DNA of 64,000 nt, taken from Aulostomus chinensis. Lineage: Eukaryota; Chordata; Actinopteri; Syngnathiformes; Aulostomidae. Where the stretch lies: contig JBBMOA010000014.1 in assembly GCA_037954235.1 (NCBI GenBank), forward strand, positions 17,818,773 to 17,882,772. Reading direction: 5' to 3'. Position numbers and translations under genes: made by a program. Position 1 is the stretch's first letter. Every line of letters begins with the position of its first letter. Shown here one piece after another: positions 25,570-40,200 of this stretch. The notes under the pieces were generated by a model. The model was not told the DNA's origin, did no database searches, and worked only from the letters and a program-made list of their open reading frames with translations.

Positions 25570-27765
25570 TGTTACGCTGCAGTATGAGCTGAATGAATTG
25601 TGAAGACTCATAATAACAGAGCAGTTGTTGTACCACACTTTGTTTGACAGTATAGTTGCACATAGGTTGCACCATGAATGGACCACAGCAGCTCACTTAT
25701 TCATTAACTTGTTTCAACAGAAACCTACTGATGCTCTGCCTGACTGGTGAGATGCTGCAATGTTCCCCTGCCTATTCAGCCAGAAAAAAGAAGGAGAGGA
25801 AATCAAAACAAGACAGACTGTGTATGCTGTTCCTTGCTGTGTTCCAGGCAAAACCAAATAACCCAGTGATGTTGTGACACCCAGACCACTTCTGAATGTG
25901 GTCTAACTGATCGGCTCACAAACCCGCACCTGCATATAGACCTGTCCGAAGCATTTTTTTTTCCATTATGGGAGCACGGATATCACAGGAGAAAAATCAG
26001 CAATTGTGAGCAGAACGAACCCAGCGTGCAGATGGTGGTATTGTAGCATGAGCCGCAGATTTCCTCAAACTGTTTTGTGCAAAAACAGTCAGTCCACACC
26101 AGTTCGTCCAGGTTGCTTTTTGAAGAGATGCTTGACATAAGGACAGCTATGCTTTTAAATAGGCTGCATTGTTGTTTAAGATCAGTGCACAGACAGACAA
26201 AGAAACAGCCAAAAAAGATGGATTTGCTGTTTGGCTAGAGATAATAGTTTTGTGTAACTTAAAAAAAAGTTGAGAAAATACACACACACACACGCGCGCT
26301 CCAGTCTGTGAGATAACTGAGGTAACAGGGAAGTAGCAGGGTCCTGTGTCATGGCTAATAAATTATGCGATATTGGAATAAAGCATGGACTTGGTACTCA
26401 CATATACTAATACTACACTTTTAGCCAGTATCAGAGACAATTCAGTTACTGGTGTTGGACAAGCAACAACACATTATATCATGCTCATGCCCTTGAATAT
26501 AAATATATAAATGAGTTTATTTTGTAGAAAGAGCAGTGAGAGTCAAGAAAGATGACAATCATCCTGTCATTGTGACCATGCTGACACCCACAATTCTTTT
26601 TCAGTAAAACATCATTGGGGTTCTTGAAAATTTTATATACATCTAAATACAAAGAAAAATAATAATAGTTATTAATTGTTATTATTATTATGAATTGAAT
26701 CAATTGGTAAGACATCGTTGGGGTTCTTGAAAATGGTATATGCATCTAAATAATAATAATAACAACTATGATTGTTAATAATCGTAATTATTACGATTAT
26801 TATTATTATGGTTATGAAATTGAATCCATTGTTAAAGACATCAAATGATTAAGTCCATTTAATTTGAAATTAAACTGAAACTAGCATGTACACAATTGCC
26901 CACAGACCGTAGACAGTCAATGCATGTCAGGCATTTAAAGCAGTGGCTAGGCTAACACATGCTAATCCTCCCTTTGCACTTTTTCTACAACAGTTGCTTC
27001 TGAGGAGAGGCAATTGCATGGGAGTATGAAGATTTTATTATCCAAGAGAAGAGTAGCAGTTGTAGAAAATCTCAAGTTCTCACATTTTGATTAATTAAGG
27101 GGATTTCAGTGTTACTCCTTTCTTCACTGTCTTTATAAGCATTTATTTTCTGGCTTTTCATCTGCAGGAAATAGATAAGGCAGGCAGAGGCACGTAGATG
27201 CAACTTTAGCTTTGCTGGGGTGGTGAATATTAGCAGCAACATGTGCAGCTACCAGTCTGAGCTGCCTGGAGCTCTAAATACCTTCCTTACATTATGACTG
27301 ATGCCACTGATATTATAAGCCAGTAGGAAAGACACTGAACCACAAATGAGTTATCAGCAAAAAGAGCAGACCCCGATCAGACCCAGTTTCCAAGATCTAA
27401 TTTGAAAAGAATCAATCCAGGAACATTTCACAGTTTCCATGAGAGGCTGCAGTGCATTAAGGTCAGATTGAGATCAGATTTCACAGCCAAGGTTCCTACT
27501 ATGGGCGCTAACTGCGGGAGGCAAAGTAAAATACACCAAATAGCATGAGAAGCTGGGAGACAATCTGAGAAACATTAAGATTAAGAAGTGTTGGCACAAA
27601 ACACATTCATGTGAAAAAAAAGTACATCTTTTTTTTTTTCAGGTGAGCAATGCCTTCATTTTGCTCACTGTTCTGTAAAAAAAGACACTGTAGTGTTCTG
27701 GCTACACTCAACATTGTAGCATATACAGACTGTTCACTGAGTGGATGCGTTTATTTACAGACACA

Positions 27766-27804
<39 letters not shown>

Positions 27805-30800
27805 GGGCTGTGTGGCTCACAGGGAAAACAGATCTGTAACGTTAGATCGATAAGTTTGACTGCTGACTGAGTGAAATTTAATTTACTTTTAATATTTCTG
27901 TTCATTAAAAAGCAATACTCTGACTCTACTATCAGCTGTTATGAAAAGGGGACACAGGTGACAGGAAACAGACTACCGTAACTTTCAATAAACCATAATC
28001 GTTTCCTGTATAGCCACAGTTGAATAACCAATGACCCATTTCACTGTGGAAGAGCAGCCCTCACAGTGCATATCTAAATAGATTTGATGCTTTTGAGATT
28101 GGTTTCAAAAGTCGAGTAACATTTGACTGTCAAGTGAATTTTTAGCAAACTTTGCAAATTCCTAAAAAAAAGGAAATGAGAATAAAGCATTGGCACTGGG
28201 GTAAATAAGCAAGGCTGTGCAATGCTTATTTTCGTGGTGGCAGTATTGTGACTTTGGCCATCTTCAGAAATCTACCAGCAACAACTGGAGAGGTCTTGAG
28301 GAATTAATTTCAGTCAGGCAAGTTGTAATTGTTTGTGCCAGCTAGTATAAGCCATGTCTCATGATATCCCCAGATTTAGGCAAAATTTACAAAATCGGAA
28401 GACACCGCTGTCAGTCATGCATTTAAAGATTCTCTGTCCGAGCTTATTAAAAAGGGGAGGGGGGGGGGTCTCCTTTCTATTTTGCATAGTTTCTTTATTT
28501 GTCAAATTTTGCTGTTCCCTTCAAACATTTCTAGTGTAATACTTCAAAATACACATCAAAACACATGGATCAGCTATTGATTAAGCCGTGAATGTTGCAG
28601 CAGCTGCTTGGAGAACGGATCAAACACATTACCTAATAAATGCAGCCAGCAGCAGCTTACTTAGACGTGCTACGGAATCTTTGAGTAAAAATAATAGCTT
28701 GAATGTTGTATTGGCTTCATCACATATCTTGTTTAAGTGAGTGTGAGTCAGTTTTCAAAGCTTTCTTGATTATTTGAATATGATATATTTTGAGTGACGA
28801 ACCATGGTTGGTCAAACTGTAATTGTACTTCCAGGAGAAAATAAACAACATATTTTCTTCATTTTAGAGAGAGACAGACAGACAGAGAGAGATGTTCTTA
28901 CCCCTTGGTTTCCATTAAACCTGATCAATGGTTGTGATGACAGGACCTATAAAAGACAAATGACGCCATTATCAAATCATGTTCACAGTAAACATATCAA
29001 AATAATTTAATTCAGGCACATTTCCAGACAAGATTTTGGAGGTTCAAGCTCCTCAACTAATGGATTGCATATGTTTTGGCTCTAAACCATTCAATCAGCA
29101 AAAACTTTTCAAAGAAAAACAAATCTTCCAAACATTATAATCACTTTCAAGGCATGCCCAAGTTTTGCAATATCAATTCATAAATGCTAAAGAGTTAAAT
29201 ACACCATAATGTATGAATCCATCAAGCCTCTACTTTTCTTTGTTCTTAGTTAGGGAAAACAAGATCAAGTGCTCTGACTTAGCAGCAAATACCAGATAAA
29301 ACCAGTTTATTACAGACTGAATGACAGAGATTTACATAAAACTTCTTTTTTTCTGACTGAACCCTTAGTCACAGGACAAAAACAAACAAATATAATGTTA
29401 TATTCAAAGTTATGTTATTAGAAATTCAAATTCTCATTAACTGAATTCCCAATTGGAGAGCGTTACCAATTGGAGGGAAAATTATTAAGTTATTGTTCTC
29501 TTAGATTTGAAATATGTCAACATAAAACAATCTCAAAGGAATACTTATTTTAACAGTATGCATACTCATTTCAACAGACTGAGTTTACAACACTAAACTT
29601 ATTTCTTTTATAATCAATCAGGTTTTGGTTTGGCTGATACATATTTTAAGATTAATGCCTCAAAGAAATGTCTTACGCTGTATATTACAAAGACATTTTA
29701 AATTACAATCTGATTAGTAACTCCCCTTCTTTCCCCGCTAGGACCAGAAGGAGCAGAGAAACAGAGTTAACGCTGTGCTTTAAGTAGCACTCAGTCTCAC
29801 ATTTCCTCTATTATTTGACATCTTTGAACTCCACATTTCTTTCAGTTCCACTATTTCCAGACACTGCTTTAAATGTTGTTTTTTGAGAGAAAAGGTAACA
29901 TGAAAGACTATCTAATGTGGGTGTCTATAAAAACTATTGAGCAACATTGTTTTGTTTTTTTTAAATAATTTTTTAAGAGTATTTTTTGATAATGTGAGGC
30001 TATAAGTGTGGCGAAAGAGCTACACAGAAATATCAAAGCATAACAAGCCGTCTTCGTAAGTCAACATGAACTCTCCTTTAAGAGGCTGCTGATGGTAAAT
30101 TTGTGGCATTGAAAATAATTTGTTTTTTTTTTTAATTGCTGTTCAGCAAGACATTACCATGAAGTGAACAACATGGTGAGGAATAACAGCAGGAACATTC
30201 ATGGACACCATTAAGAGGAAGTCACTTGGGGTTTTTCTCCCTGATGCTCCTTCAGTGGATCACAGCGCTGCAGGTTCATGGGAGGGCAAAGCTATGAAAA
30301 GACACAACGTGCTTTGTACTCCTGCCTGATTGTGACCCAGAGAAATGAAGCACCACGGCTGTGTAACTTCATTTAAACCCCAAGCTACAGTGTTAAGTTC
30401 ACGTCAGTTTTCGATGTAATTCATTCCCCACCAATAGATGACAAATTTTCAAGCAGGAGTTGATTATAAACCAAGATATCATCTAATGGATTTGTACAGG
30501 ATCGTAATAGCCAGATGAACCTCCAGCCCTTTGGTTTATGTAAACAATTGTGCTCCAGCATTCAAAAATGACTCGCTTCTCACTGGGAAAACATTTTAAC
30601 TGACCACTTTTTAACCCCTTACTCGAGGGTTGAAAACAGCCATTTTGACTCTTAATTTTAATGGTGTCCTACAGATGTTAACACGGCTCTAGAAGAGTTC
30701 TGTTAGATGAGAAGTGCATGTGAGCAAAGGAAGTTTATTCATGTCATGGGATGTTGGGAGGCAGTTCAAATCCGGTCCAAACCTTCCTGCTAGAGTTACA

Positions 30801-31091
30801 CACTGACATTCTGAGGTTTGGAAGCTGCAGCTAGCTAATTCTGGGAATCCCTCTGGCATTACGGTTTGCTTTACCAGACAACACCTCATTGACTAATGCC
30901 TTTTTTGAGTCTATGGCAGATTTATATTCATTTATGGTCTACCGGGAAGTTAATACCACAATCAGCCGGAGTTGATCAAGATGACAAATCCCTCAACTAG
31001 TCCACTATCTAAAGAAGTAGTGAAACACTTGAACTGAAGTGACACATTCATCACAACCACAACCAAGAGACTGATTTGCTTTTCAGTCTTC

Positions 31092-31122
<31 letters not shown>

Positions 31123-31239
31123 TTTGTGTTGATGGATTGTTACAGCTATTTATGATCATGTTTACAGGCCTAACAAACTCTAGTAGTATTACACAAACTA
31201 AAGACATGTACTCTCATAGCTTGACAAAAGAAATATATA

Positions 31240-31270
<31 letters not shown>

Positions 31271-34200
31271 TCTAAATTCCAATGAATTATCAATCCCCCT
31301 CCCCGTTAAACGGAGCTTTTTAAACAAGTTTGCCCTCTCCCTGATAAACTCTCTAGGAGCCAGTGGGACAGAATAAAATTTGATTGAAAAAAAATTATTG
31401 TGAGAAAAGCTGTCCAACATGAGCGTTCTCATGTGGGCCTGAGCGCACTGCATTCTCATGATGGGAGTCATGTCATTCTAATTGATTAATTAAAAAACTA
31501 AATAGGTCAAACTGAACAAAGGAACTCTCAGATAATGATGGCCACAGAGGGTATTTTGAACTCCTCCTGCAATCTAAAAGATATTAAATCTTGGTTGATA
31601 CACCAGCCTGAATGTCTGACCTGTATAAAGTTTAGAATATCAAATACAATCGCAATTATGAATCATTCATTTCTCCCCTCGAGAGACAGGTGTTCTCTTT
31701 TCTCAACCTAGCATCAGCCACAGTCGAGACAGAAACAGAAATCTGTGCTCTTTATGATGTTCATGCTTTCAGACATTATGTTTCCTTTGCAATGTGTAGG
31801 TAGGTTTCTGGTCTTTAAAAGACATGTTTATGTGAAATCATATACTGTGCCTATGAAGTTAGTTATGTATCACTTTGCCATCTTGTGTAACAATGTGCAA
31901 ATAAATTTTCAAATATAATCAAAAATGTATTTATTGGAATGATAAGACATAATTTTTGCCCAATTTTGACAGCCTGTGTCTTTGCATACAATTTCATATC
32001 AAACTAGTGTTTTCTGCCATGCCATCACCACGTTTCCTTCATGTAAAAAATATCACGTCAACTTCAAGGATGCCACAATTGATAATGAGGCAAACGATAA
32101 TATTAATGTTATACATTAATCAATAAAATTGTTAATGAAGACCTTCAATTAATAATCAATTGGTCCTATGCCTAGAAACTATTGAAGAAGAATAAGGTTT
32201 GGAAAAAATATTTGTACCGCGATACATTATGTTACACTAGCAGCATTTATGGATATTTTTATGAAAATGGCTGGCATTCTTAACAAACAATCTGAAAAGT
32301 TGCTTGTTATACTTGTGAGTGAGTCATTTTGTTGTACATTGTCAAATTCTGATGAACTGACATTAGAATGCTATGAGCAGATATTGTGATAAATCGTAGA
32401 TTGGCTCTATTGCAATACATCTGTTGTTGTGAAAGCACTGTATGGTGAGGCTATCATTGTTGAGGGAAAATCCGGGAGCACCAGACCTTTCATGGAGCCT
32501 CACTCCTTGGTCTCCCCCCTGCAATATTTTACACAGCACCAGTTTTAGCACTCCCATATACTCCCCCTTCCCCCAACCCAGCACTGCTAACATAGTGCTA
32601 CCCTCAGCCTGTTCATTTGAATAGGCTGCTGACATGTCATTATTCTCTGGGACCTGAGCCCAGAATGTTCCACAGAGCTAACCTTAGGGACCGAGTACAG
32701 GTCCTGACCATGGATCGATGACAAGGCCATGGATGTTCCCACACACCAGCCCACCAGCAACAGAATGGGAGATCAGCTGGACCTCACATCAACTCTCAGC
32801 CATACAACCACTGATAAAACTGAACTGATGACATGAGTAGAAAAGCTTGTCCTCTTACTGTACTTCTGTATGAACTCATAGCAGAGCAGAAACATCATTT
32901 AAACTGTAAAAAACAATATGCGCCGTTTTTGTCAACATAGTCACATTTTAAAATGATTTTATGAGTTACTTTTCAATGAACTTGACATGCATGTGTGTAA
33001 GTTCAGACAAGTAATGGGTGTTTTTCAAGCCAAAAGACTACTTTATTCACAGGGACCAGGAATAGTAATTTCTAAATCCTTGAGGCCATAGCTGTAGCCT
33101 TCCAGTGTCAGTAGAAGATGGGTCGGTCTGCCTGTCTGTCTGTCTAGGATTTCAAAAGGTGGAAAGAGCACTTGTGCCGTGGGACTGTATGTCTCTCGCA
33201 AGACTACTCAGCATACATACATAATCACTGATTATGACCTGTTTGTAAAACGTGTGAACCGAGTCCTTTAAAATAGATGTGACACCAGAGTGTCAGATGA
33301 GCGTTAGGAGTAGGACGTTCGCCCCTGGCTTAACTGGGCCTACGAGGTGGTTTACTGTAACCTTCTCTTCATTGTTAGAAAAAAACTCTTTGAAGACTGT
33401 GCTATTTACATTTTGACTTATGTTAAACCATGTTTGATCTTCAGTGTGATCTGTCGTTTCTTAGTTTTAAGGGAGGAGCAGCACATGCACTCTGACAGTT
33501 TGTTACACACACTATACGCTTTTTAAAAGATAAATGACAGCCAGACATATACTGACATTTAAGTTTTAAGACATCCTCACTGATATATCAGACAATACTT
33601 TACCACAATTCATCAAGAGACCTTATGATGAGGTTGCTAAAATTATATATTTTTTGTGGAACATATAAATGGTCAACAAGACTATATTTTAGAGTTAAAA
33701 CTAAACAGGGGTCAATTTAGTCCTCCTAATGTTGGTCAGAAAACTTCTATCAATAAAAATATATCTTATATGTCAATTCAATTGACCTTAAAATACAAAA
33801 CTTTTGTTACATGATTCTCATTATCATCCATACAGGCATCCTGATGTGCAACAATGCAGAGGATTGGGGCTGGGGCGACACATCACATCAAGTTTCCTGT
33901 GAAGGCAGACATCATTGTTTTGCAACAGCTTTTTCCGAACTGCAACTTGAGACTATTGTTTTCAGATAGATCTGCTCTGGAGGGACCACCCTTGTGTGGA
34001 CATCCTCCTGATCAAGCCAAGTGCTCCAATGCAGGAAAACCAGATAAGATCCTTTTTTATCTAGAGTAAGTAGTGATTACAAATTACACAGTTAAAAAAA
34101 GATATTTACATAATTTTAAAAAGAGTGAACATAGTAGCTGAAACTTAAACTATCACAAAAAAAAGAGCATTTTGCCAGCGATATCTGTATTTACTAGGAA

Positions 34201-37200
34201 ACACTTGATGATGAACTGATGAAACAGTTCCAGTTTTGGTGAGATGTAATGTTTTGCAAACACTTCCCTGTTACTACTTTTGTGTTTCTCCCTGTGTAAA
34301 GGTAACAGTTGTTACACATGCGATTAGAGGTTGACGGATATGAGATTTTCAATGCATTAAAAGGCAATTGAGACAAACGATGTTGGTGTTAAATACATGT
34401 TCAGTGATTTAATTACTCATGATTATGAACTGTATTTTATCAGATGCAAAATAAAGATATGTCATCAGGCTCCCTGTTCTCCAAAATAATCCATCTAGAA
34501 AAATGTAATAAAAAAGGTCCACATTTATTGCAGCATCTCCTCGTTTCCTGGGAGAACTAGATTTTAGTAAATTGAAGTAAAAGCAGTGGAAACATTTTGT
34601 GTTAATGGGCCTTATGAGAGCAAGCATTGGCCCACGCTGATTATCTGTCTGACAGTATATCACTAAATGCTACACGTTTTAATGGCCATAAAAACATAAT
34701 GTGGAGTATCATTTAATGGCATTACAAAATGAAAAATCAATCAACTTCAATGTACGTTTTCAACAGGACACTATTGATGAATAATATCTGACTGCAAAGC
34801 TACAGACAAACCCAGCACAGATCTCTTTGATAAGTGGCTTCAGGTGAAGAGGGTCAACAAGGAATCTCCCAGGAGGCGTCAATTTCTAGGTCATTATCAT
34901 AGTACCGACAGCTGAGTACTTCATCGCTGATGAACTTGACTGTTTTGCTGCTAACAATGCTTGTCTCCAGTTTGAAAACTGGATCATGTCATTAGAGGTG
35001 GTTATGTCACCTGGTATGTAAGGTATTTGGTATGTTGTAGGCAGTCAAACTTATGCACACTTGACACAGAAGTTGTTTTCAGTGTGTGATTATCAAGTTA
35101 AGTTCCCAAACTGTCAACACTGACAAAGGCATGCATTTAGACTGAGAGAGATGAGCATGAAAGAAGAGTTTGCACTGTTGGGAAATAAAAAGAGGACTCT
35201 CCTTTCATGGTCAATGAATCAAAACAGAGAAACTTGCATTGATCTAGCCGAGACTCCTTCAAGGTCTGGCCTAATTCAAAATTTCAGACAAGCCTGGGCA
35301 TTCACTTTTTCCATCATTACTTCCCTACTGAGAGGTCACAGTCAAATTGTACACATGTACCTGCTTTCATGTGGTGTTCGGCTCAAACAGTGTCACAACA
35401 GCTGTAAAGCATGTTTGCATACCAAAGACCAAACCATGGTCATTGAAGGTCAAAAAGTCTGCTCTGTGTACTGTGAGACCAGGTTGACATGGTCACCAGA
35501 GGCAATGTTGCGACCAGACAGGAGCACCATGACATTTAGAGTCATATTTGGCCATGGTGGTAATGGTCATTCCACTCCTGTCTGTCCTGTGATCTGCTGA
35601 AACTAGAGAGTCAGCATTCCTTAAATAACCATAGCAGAGGCTGACCAGCCTTAAGCAGCTTCCCTACCCTGCCTCCATGAATTCCCATACCACTCTCATA
35701 GGGTCGAGATCGGGGGTCCACGGATGCATGCTCCTGCATCAATGTTGGAGATGCAGATTTGATTTTTAGTTGTGATTTTGAACAGTTTATCAGCTTTTAT
35801 ATTTATCAGTAATTTCGGGAACACTGCGCAAGACGGACCAAACAAACTCGGCACACTTGTTCGCATCAAGCCCAATCTGCAGATGTAGCTGTATCTATCT
35901 ACTGTATATCTCTATATAGAGATAGAGATAGATATATACAGACACACACACACACACACTGAAGGGGAAGGAAGGAACTTCCCCTGATTTTGAAAACTAA
36001 ATTTCTACTCAGAACATTGAGGTCATCTGAATTTACTCATTTAATATCAAAATATCATAGCTCATCTTAACCAGGGTATTTCTGCTCAGCAGATGCCGAT
36101 ATACAGCCTGTTCTGTGCACATCCTTGAAAGAGTGCCATTCAATCAGAGTCCGAGTCTGTGATGCGCCAAATCACATATTGAACATAGTGACCTCGTAAC
36201 TCTGGAAGGCACGAGACTTTCATGCTGCACAACAGCGGGTGTTTGTGTGGTTCGAGGTGCTCATGGAGACAGGTCAGATTATGACAGAACATCTGTAATA
36301 CTAACAGTTCTCAACATGAGTCCAGTTTTTAATTTAGATAGATGGATGTGGGCTATCCTCTTGTCCACAATATTTACCAACCTTCAGATCCAACAGGAGA
36401 TAGCCCATAACTATCAACTGAAGTGCATTTACTCAGAGTTTGAGCATGCGATTGATAAACTGAAAAAACAATGGCTGCCCATGACACAACACTGAATAAA
36501 AAGCAAAATATATGCCCTTTTGTGTTCTGAAATTAGTGCACCTGACCATGTGTCAGATCACAACTTTGTTACATTGTGAAATAACCCAGGCCTGTTATCA
36601 AGGGAAAAGGTTATGGGAGAAGAAAGTTGTTTCTTCCTTTTAAGTATTTTTCTTTACTTCTTTTGTCTGAGTTTAGTGTTACCTATCAAATAGTCTGTGG
36701 TTGGTTACAACACTGAAGTCTGCCACCCTTTTGAGGTTATTGTGTTGATTCCTTATGCTAATAGTATATTTACTGGCAAGTGCAAACACAATTCATCAAC
36801 ACAGGTAAAATTCAGCTGTTAATGAATCCCACAAACTTTTACTTTCTGCATATGCTTGTTGTAATGAGAAATAAGAGAAAAATAAACATGCACGAGATGC
36901 AGTGTTTTGAGGAGAACAAACTCCACTAATTAAAGGGGCAAAACTCCTACAACACTGAGCCTTTGTATAGAAATTGAAGTCAATGTCAAGTGAGTGAAGA
37001 ATTTTACTCATCACAAAAACAACCGAAAACAAGTACCTCAGTTAATATCTTGACGACTCGTTATGAAAATGCATCACTATAGCTAATAAAGTAACAACCT
37101 CCCTTAAGGCAGGTTTTAAAAACCTAAATGTGCACCACAATAACTGGTAACCACAAATAAGTCATAAAAAAATAACAAGTCATACTCATAGTTTACATTC

Positions 37201-40200
37201 AGCAATCTATTTAACAGAAGACAAAAGATGCCACTTGAGCCGACAAGTGGTTTTAACACTCAAATGATTCTACTCATCTCATACCAACAATAAAGCAGCA
37301 CGTGAGATACACAAGCTATTTTAGACTGCCAACAAATGGCCCTTTTACACTTGTGACAATTAAACATTTTGGTTCATCCCTGAGGCTTTTAATTTTGTAG
37401 ACTGTTTAGAGCAATTACAAACAACTGAAAGAAAGAAAGACAAGAAGAAATGGGAAGTGAATCACACTACTCTGAGGACTGTTCCCATTTGGTGGTACAA
37501 CAGTAGCCACCCAGAGACATAATTATAAACTTGTATCAGAATTCTCCATAACTTTCAGCAGCTCCATGACGCTCAAGTAGCCTTACTCATTTCCTTGATT
37601 ATGTCACAGTCAGTAAAAAAAAAAAAAAAAAAAAGTGAGTCTCTGGACTGCCAGTCTTGCAGTTCACTCTAACTCACTCTGTCCTCAGACGTCCAACAGA
37701 GGAACCAGCTGACAGCCATGTCTCATACAGGAAGCATTCAACACCCTGCAGTTTTCCTACTTGATGACTGCTGTTGCACAATGCCCTAAGACAGAGTACA
37801 ATCAGAAATATGTATACAGTCCTTGGTACAGCCTCATTGAATCAGCTTTGTGTCTAAGACAACTTTAGCATTTGGGTAGCTTACATGGCAAAGAAATCAA
37901 CAAGCATTTATTTTCTAATCTGCGTCTAATTAATGTCTTTACTAGATTGAGTTTTGTTTTTTGTTTTTTTATTTGAGCTACAGTCTACAAATGATCCAAG
38001 TTTTTGCGATCTAACAACACAAGCCTGGAAGAGTCTGGATTTTAGCATCTTGTTAAACACAAGATTTGACATGGTGTCATTTACTACAGCATTATAGTTT
38101 TTGTCGAATCACTTCATGTATTGCAAAAAAACATTTTCACTGAAGGGTATATGCCGTTGTGTCACTGGCTTCATCTACCTTTGCAGAGGTCCCTCAGCTT
38201 AATCACGATGTCATTTAAACTGACCCTGCACAAAAAACCCCACAAGCTTGTAGAGCAGCATCCAGGTAATACAAGTTAGTTTGTGAGCTCAGTACAGAAT
38301 AATTTTGGATTAAGCTAAGAAGTGAAAATGAGACCCTCACATACTGCTAGTCAGTGTAACGCTAGCCATTAGCTTCTGCTGTGGGTTCCCTTTGACAGTC
38401 AAGGTGATGAGCCCAATCACAATCAAAAATGATGTTGCTGTGGAAGAAAGGTAGTTTTTGGTCATGTTTAAACATACTTCTGTTTCTCTCTGTCTTAGTC
38501 TCGCTTTTGAAGTTTGTGCTTGCACTTCAATCCAGCTTGAACAGTGTGGTACTCTGACAATTCTTATCTAAAAAGTTTTTTTTTTTGGCATCTGTATTTT
38601 ACAGCTTTGTACCGACAGAGGCTGCTGCTGAACAGCTACACTAACTAGCAGTGATGTAATTATGCTATTTCTTGTACAGACAGGAGAGATTACTAACAGA
38701 GACTAATTCCATTAGGGGTTAGCTGCATGGTCCCAGTGATACCACTCCACTCAGGTATCTATCAGACTTGTTAATGACAGTTTTTTTTCTTACGTAAATC
38801 TATTCAGAAGCTTGCATTTGTTGTGTTTGAATTCCAAGATAATAATTTCAAATATGCAGAATTGGTTGCAGAACTGGTTTGACCTCCAAACAGGAGTGTT
38901 GACTTGTACTTGTAATCTATGATATTGAGATGCAACCCCTCTCATCCGCTGATTTCTCACAGTTAAGGTGCAATAACTTAATGATGCATGCACACATGCA
39001 TCACATCCTGGTGCTCTAAAACCACAAACCAAGTGCCTGCTTCAGTCTACAATGCAACTTGGATTTGGAGGACACATGTGCTCAAGGTTCATCCATTCAT
39101 CCATTTTCTATACCGCTTATCTGTTAAGGGTTGCGGGGGGGGGGGGGGGGGTACATCCTGGACATGTCACCAGTCCATCTCAGGGCCATCAGTAGCAATT
39201 AGGGGCTCAGCATCTTCCTCAAGGACACTTAGACATGGTCACCAGGGATCGAACCAGTGACCCTTCGGTTGCAAGATGGCCACTCCACCTCTGTCTGAAC
39301 CATGCCGCCCCTTACTCAAGGTTTACCTCAATTATAAAACATGTCACTTGTCTCTTATCATCCATATACAAAAAAACCCATCCAGTTTTCTCAATAAATT
39401 TATTGTAAATATAATAATGCATGAGATGAAAATTTCTTAATGTGTCAAACAGTGGTGATAAATTTGGGGAAGAGTTTTTCTAGTCAAGAAAAGCCCAGGT
39501 CATGTTATTTTGAAGAGCCAAAGATAATTGAGCCAATCCGTGTGGATGATGCTGCTTTCTCAAGAAGAACAATCTATTTTGAGTCACAAGTGCTTAGTTA
39601 GTGGTACAAACCCTTGTGACTGTATGCTTCTGAATGTGTTAGTCAAACATGACTCTAATCAGACCTTATGTGAGCCTTGAATTTTGATGAGGGTGAAACA
39701 CTTCGTTCCATTAAACTTTCCAGCTCTACAAGGCTACATTTCTAATCAAACCTAAGACTGGAGTAGTACCAAAAACATGTAAGGATTTTTTCCAAATCAT
39801 TGGCAATATACAGTAAATTGGATGCAGCAGTAGAAATATCTCCAAATGCATGCTTCAGTAAAAGAAAAAACTTGAAAAAAAACAACCTTTCAATTTGTAA
39901 TTCAGAAGCACCAACATTCTGTTCACTGCTAAAATGCAATAAAGCACAACTCAAATACAAATTAATTACAAATTAAAGAAATGCCAAAATAAAAAGGGTT
40001 GGGATCTTAGAACAAGAATCATGGAGAGAAAAGACCTTGTGTGCCTCAAAGTCCATCCAAACCTTTTATCAATGCTGCCATGCTTTTCTTACAGTTCTCC
40101 TTGCAAAACAGTGATGTCAAGTGTTTAAAATATAAAAAAACATAATGTTCTAATGTTATTGTCAGGAACATGTGACCATTTTTTCTCCAGTATTTTTAAA

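Larger units (their letters stand above)
14537..28901 (-). other. ell: ELL intron 2 (14.4 kb)
   Basis: No ELL exon is expected here. The intron contains, left to right: a hAT transposase fragment (15290), SINE copy B (15552), a hAT element (16139), a MITE (21528), a DIRS-like relic (22800), (GT)n at 25539, a diverged direct repeat pair (25199 and 28292), a local tandem duplication (26609) and (AC)n at 27766. In 17010-21520 I see only AT-rich non-coding sequence and a C run at 18585. Confidence 0.8.
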
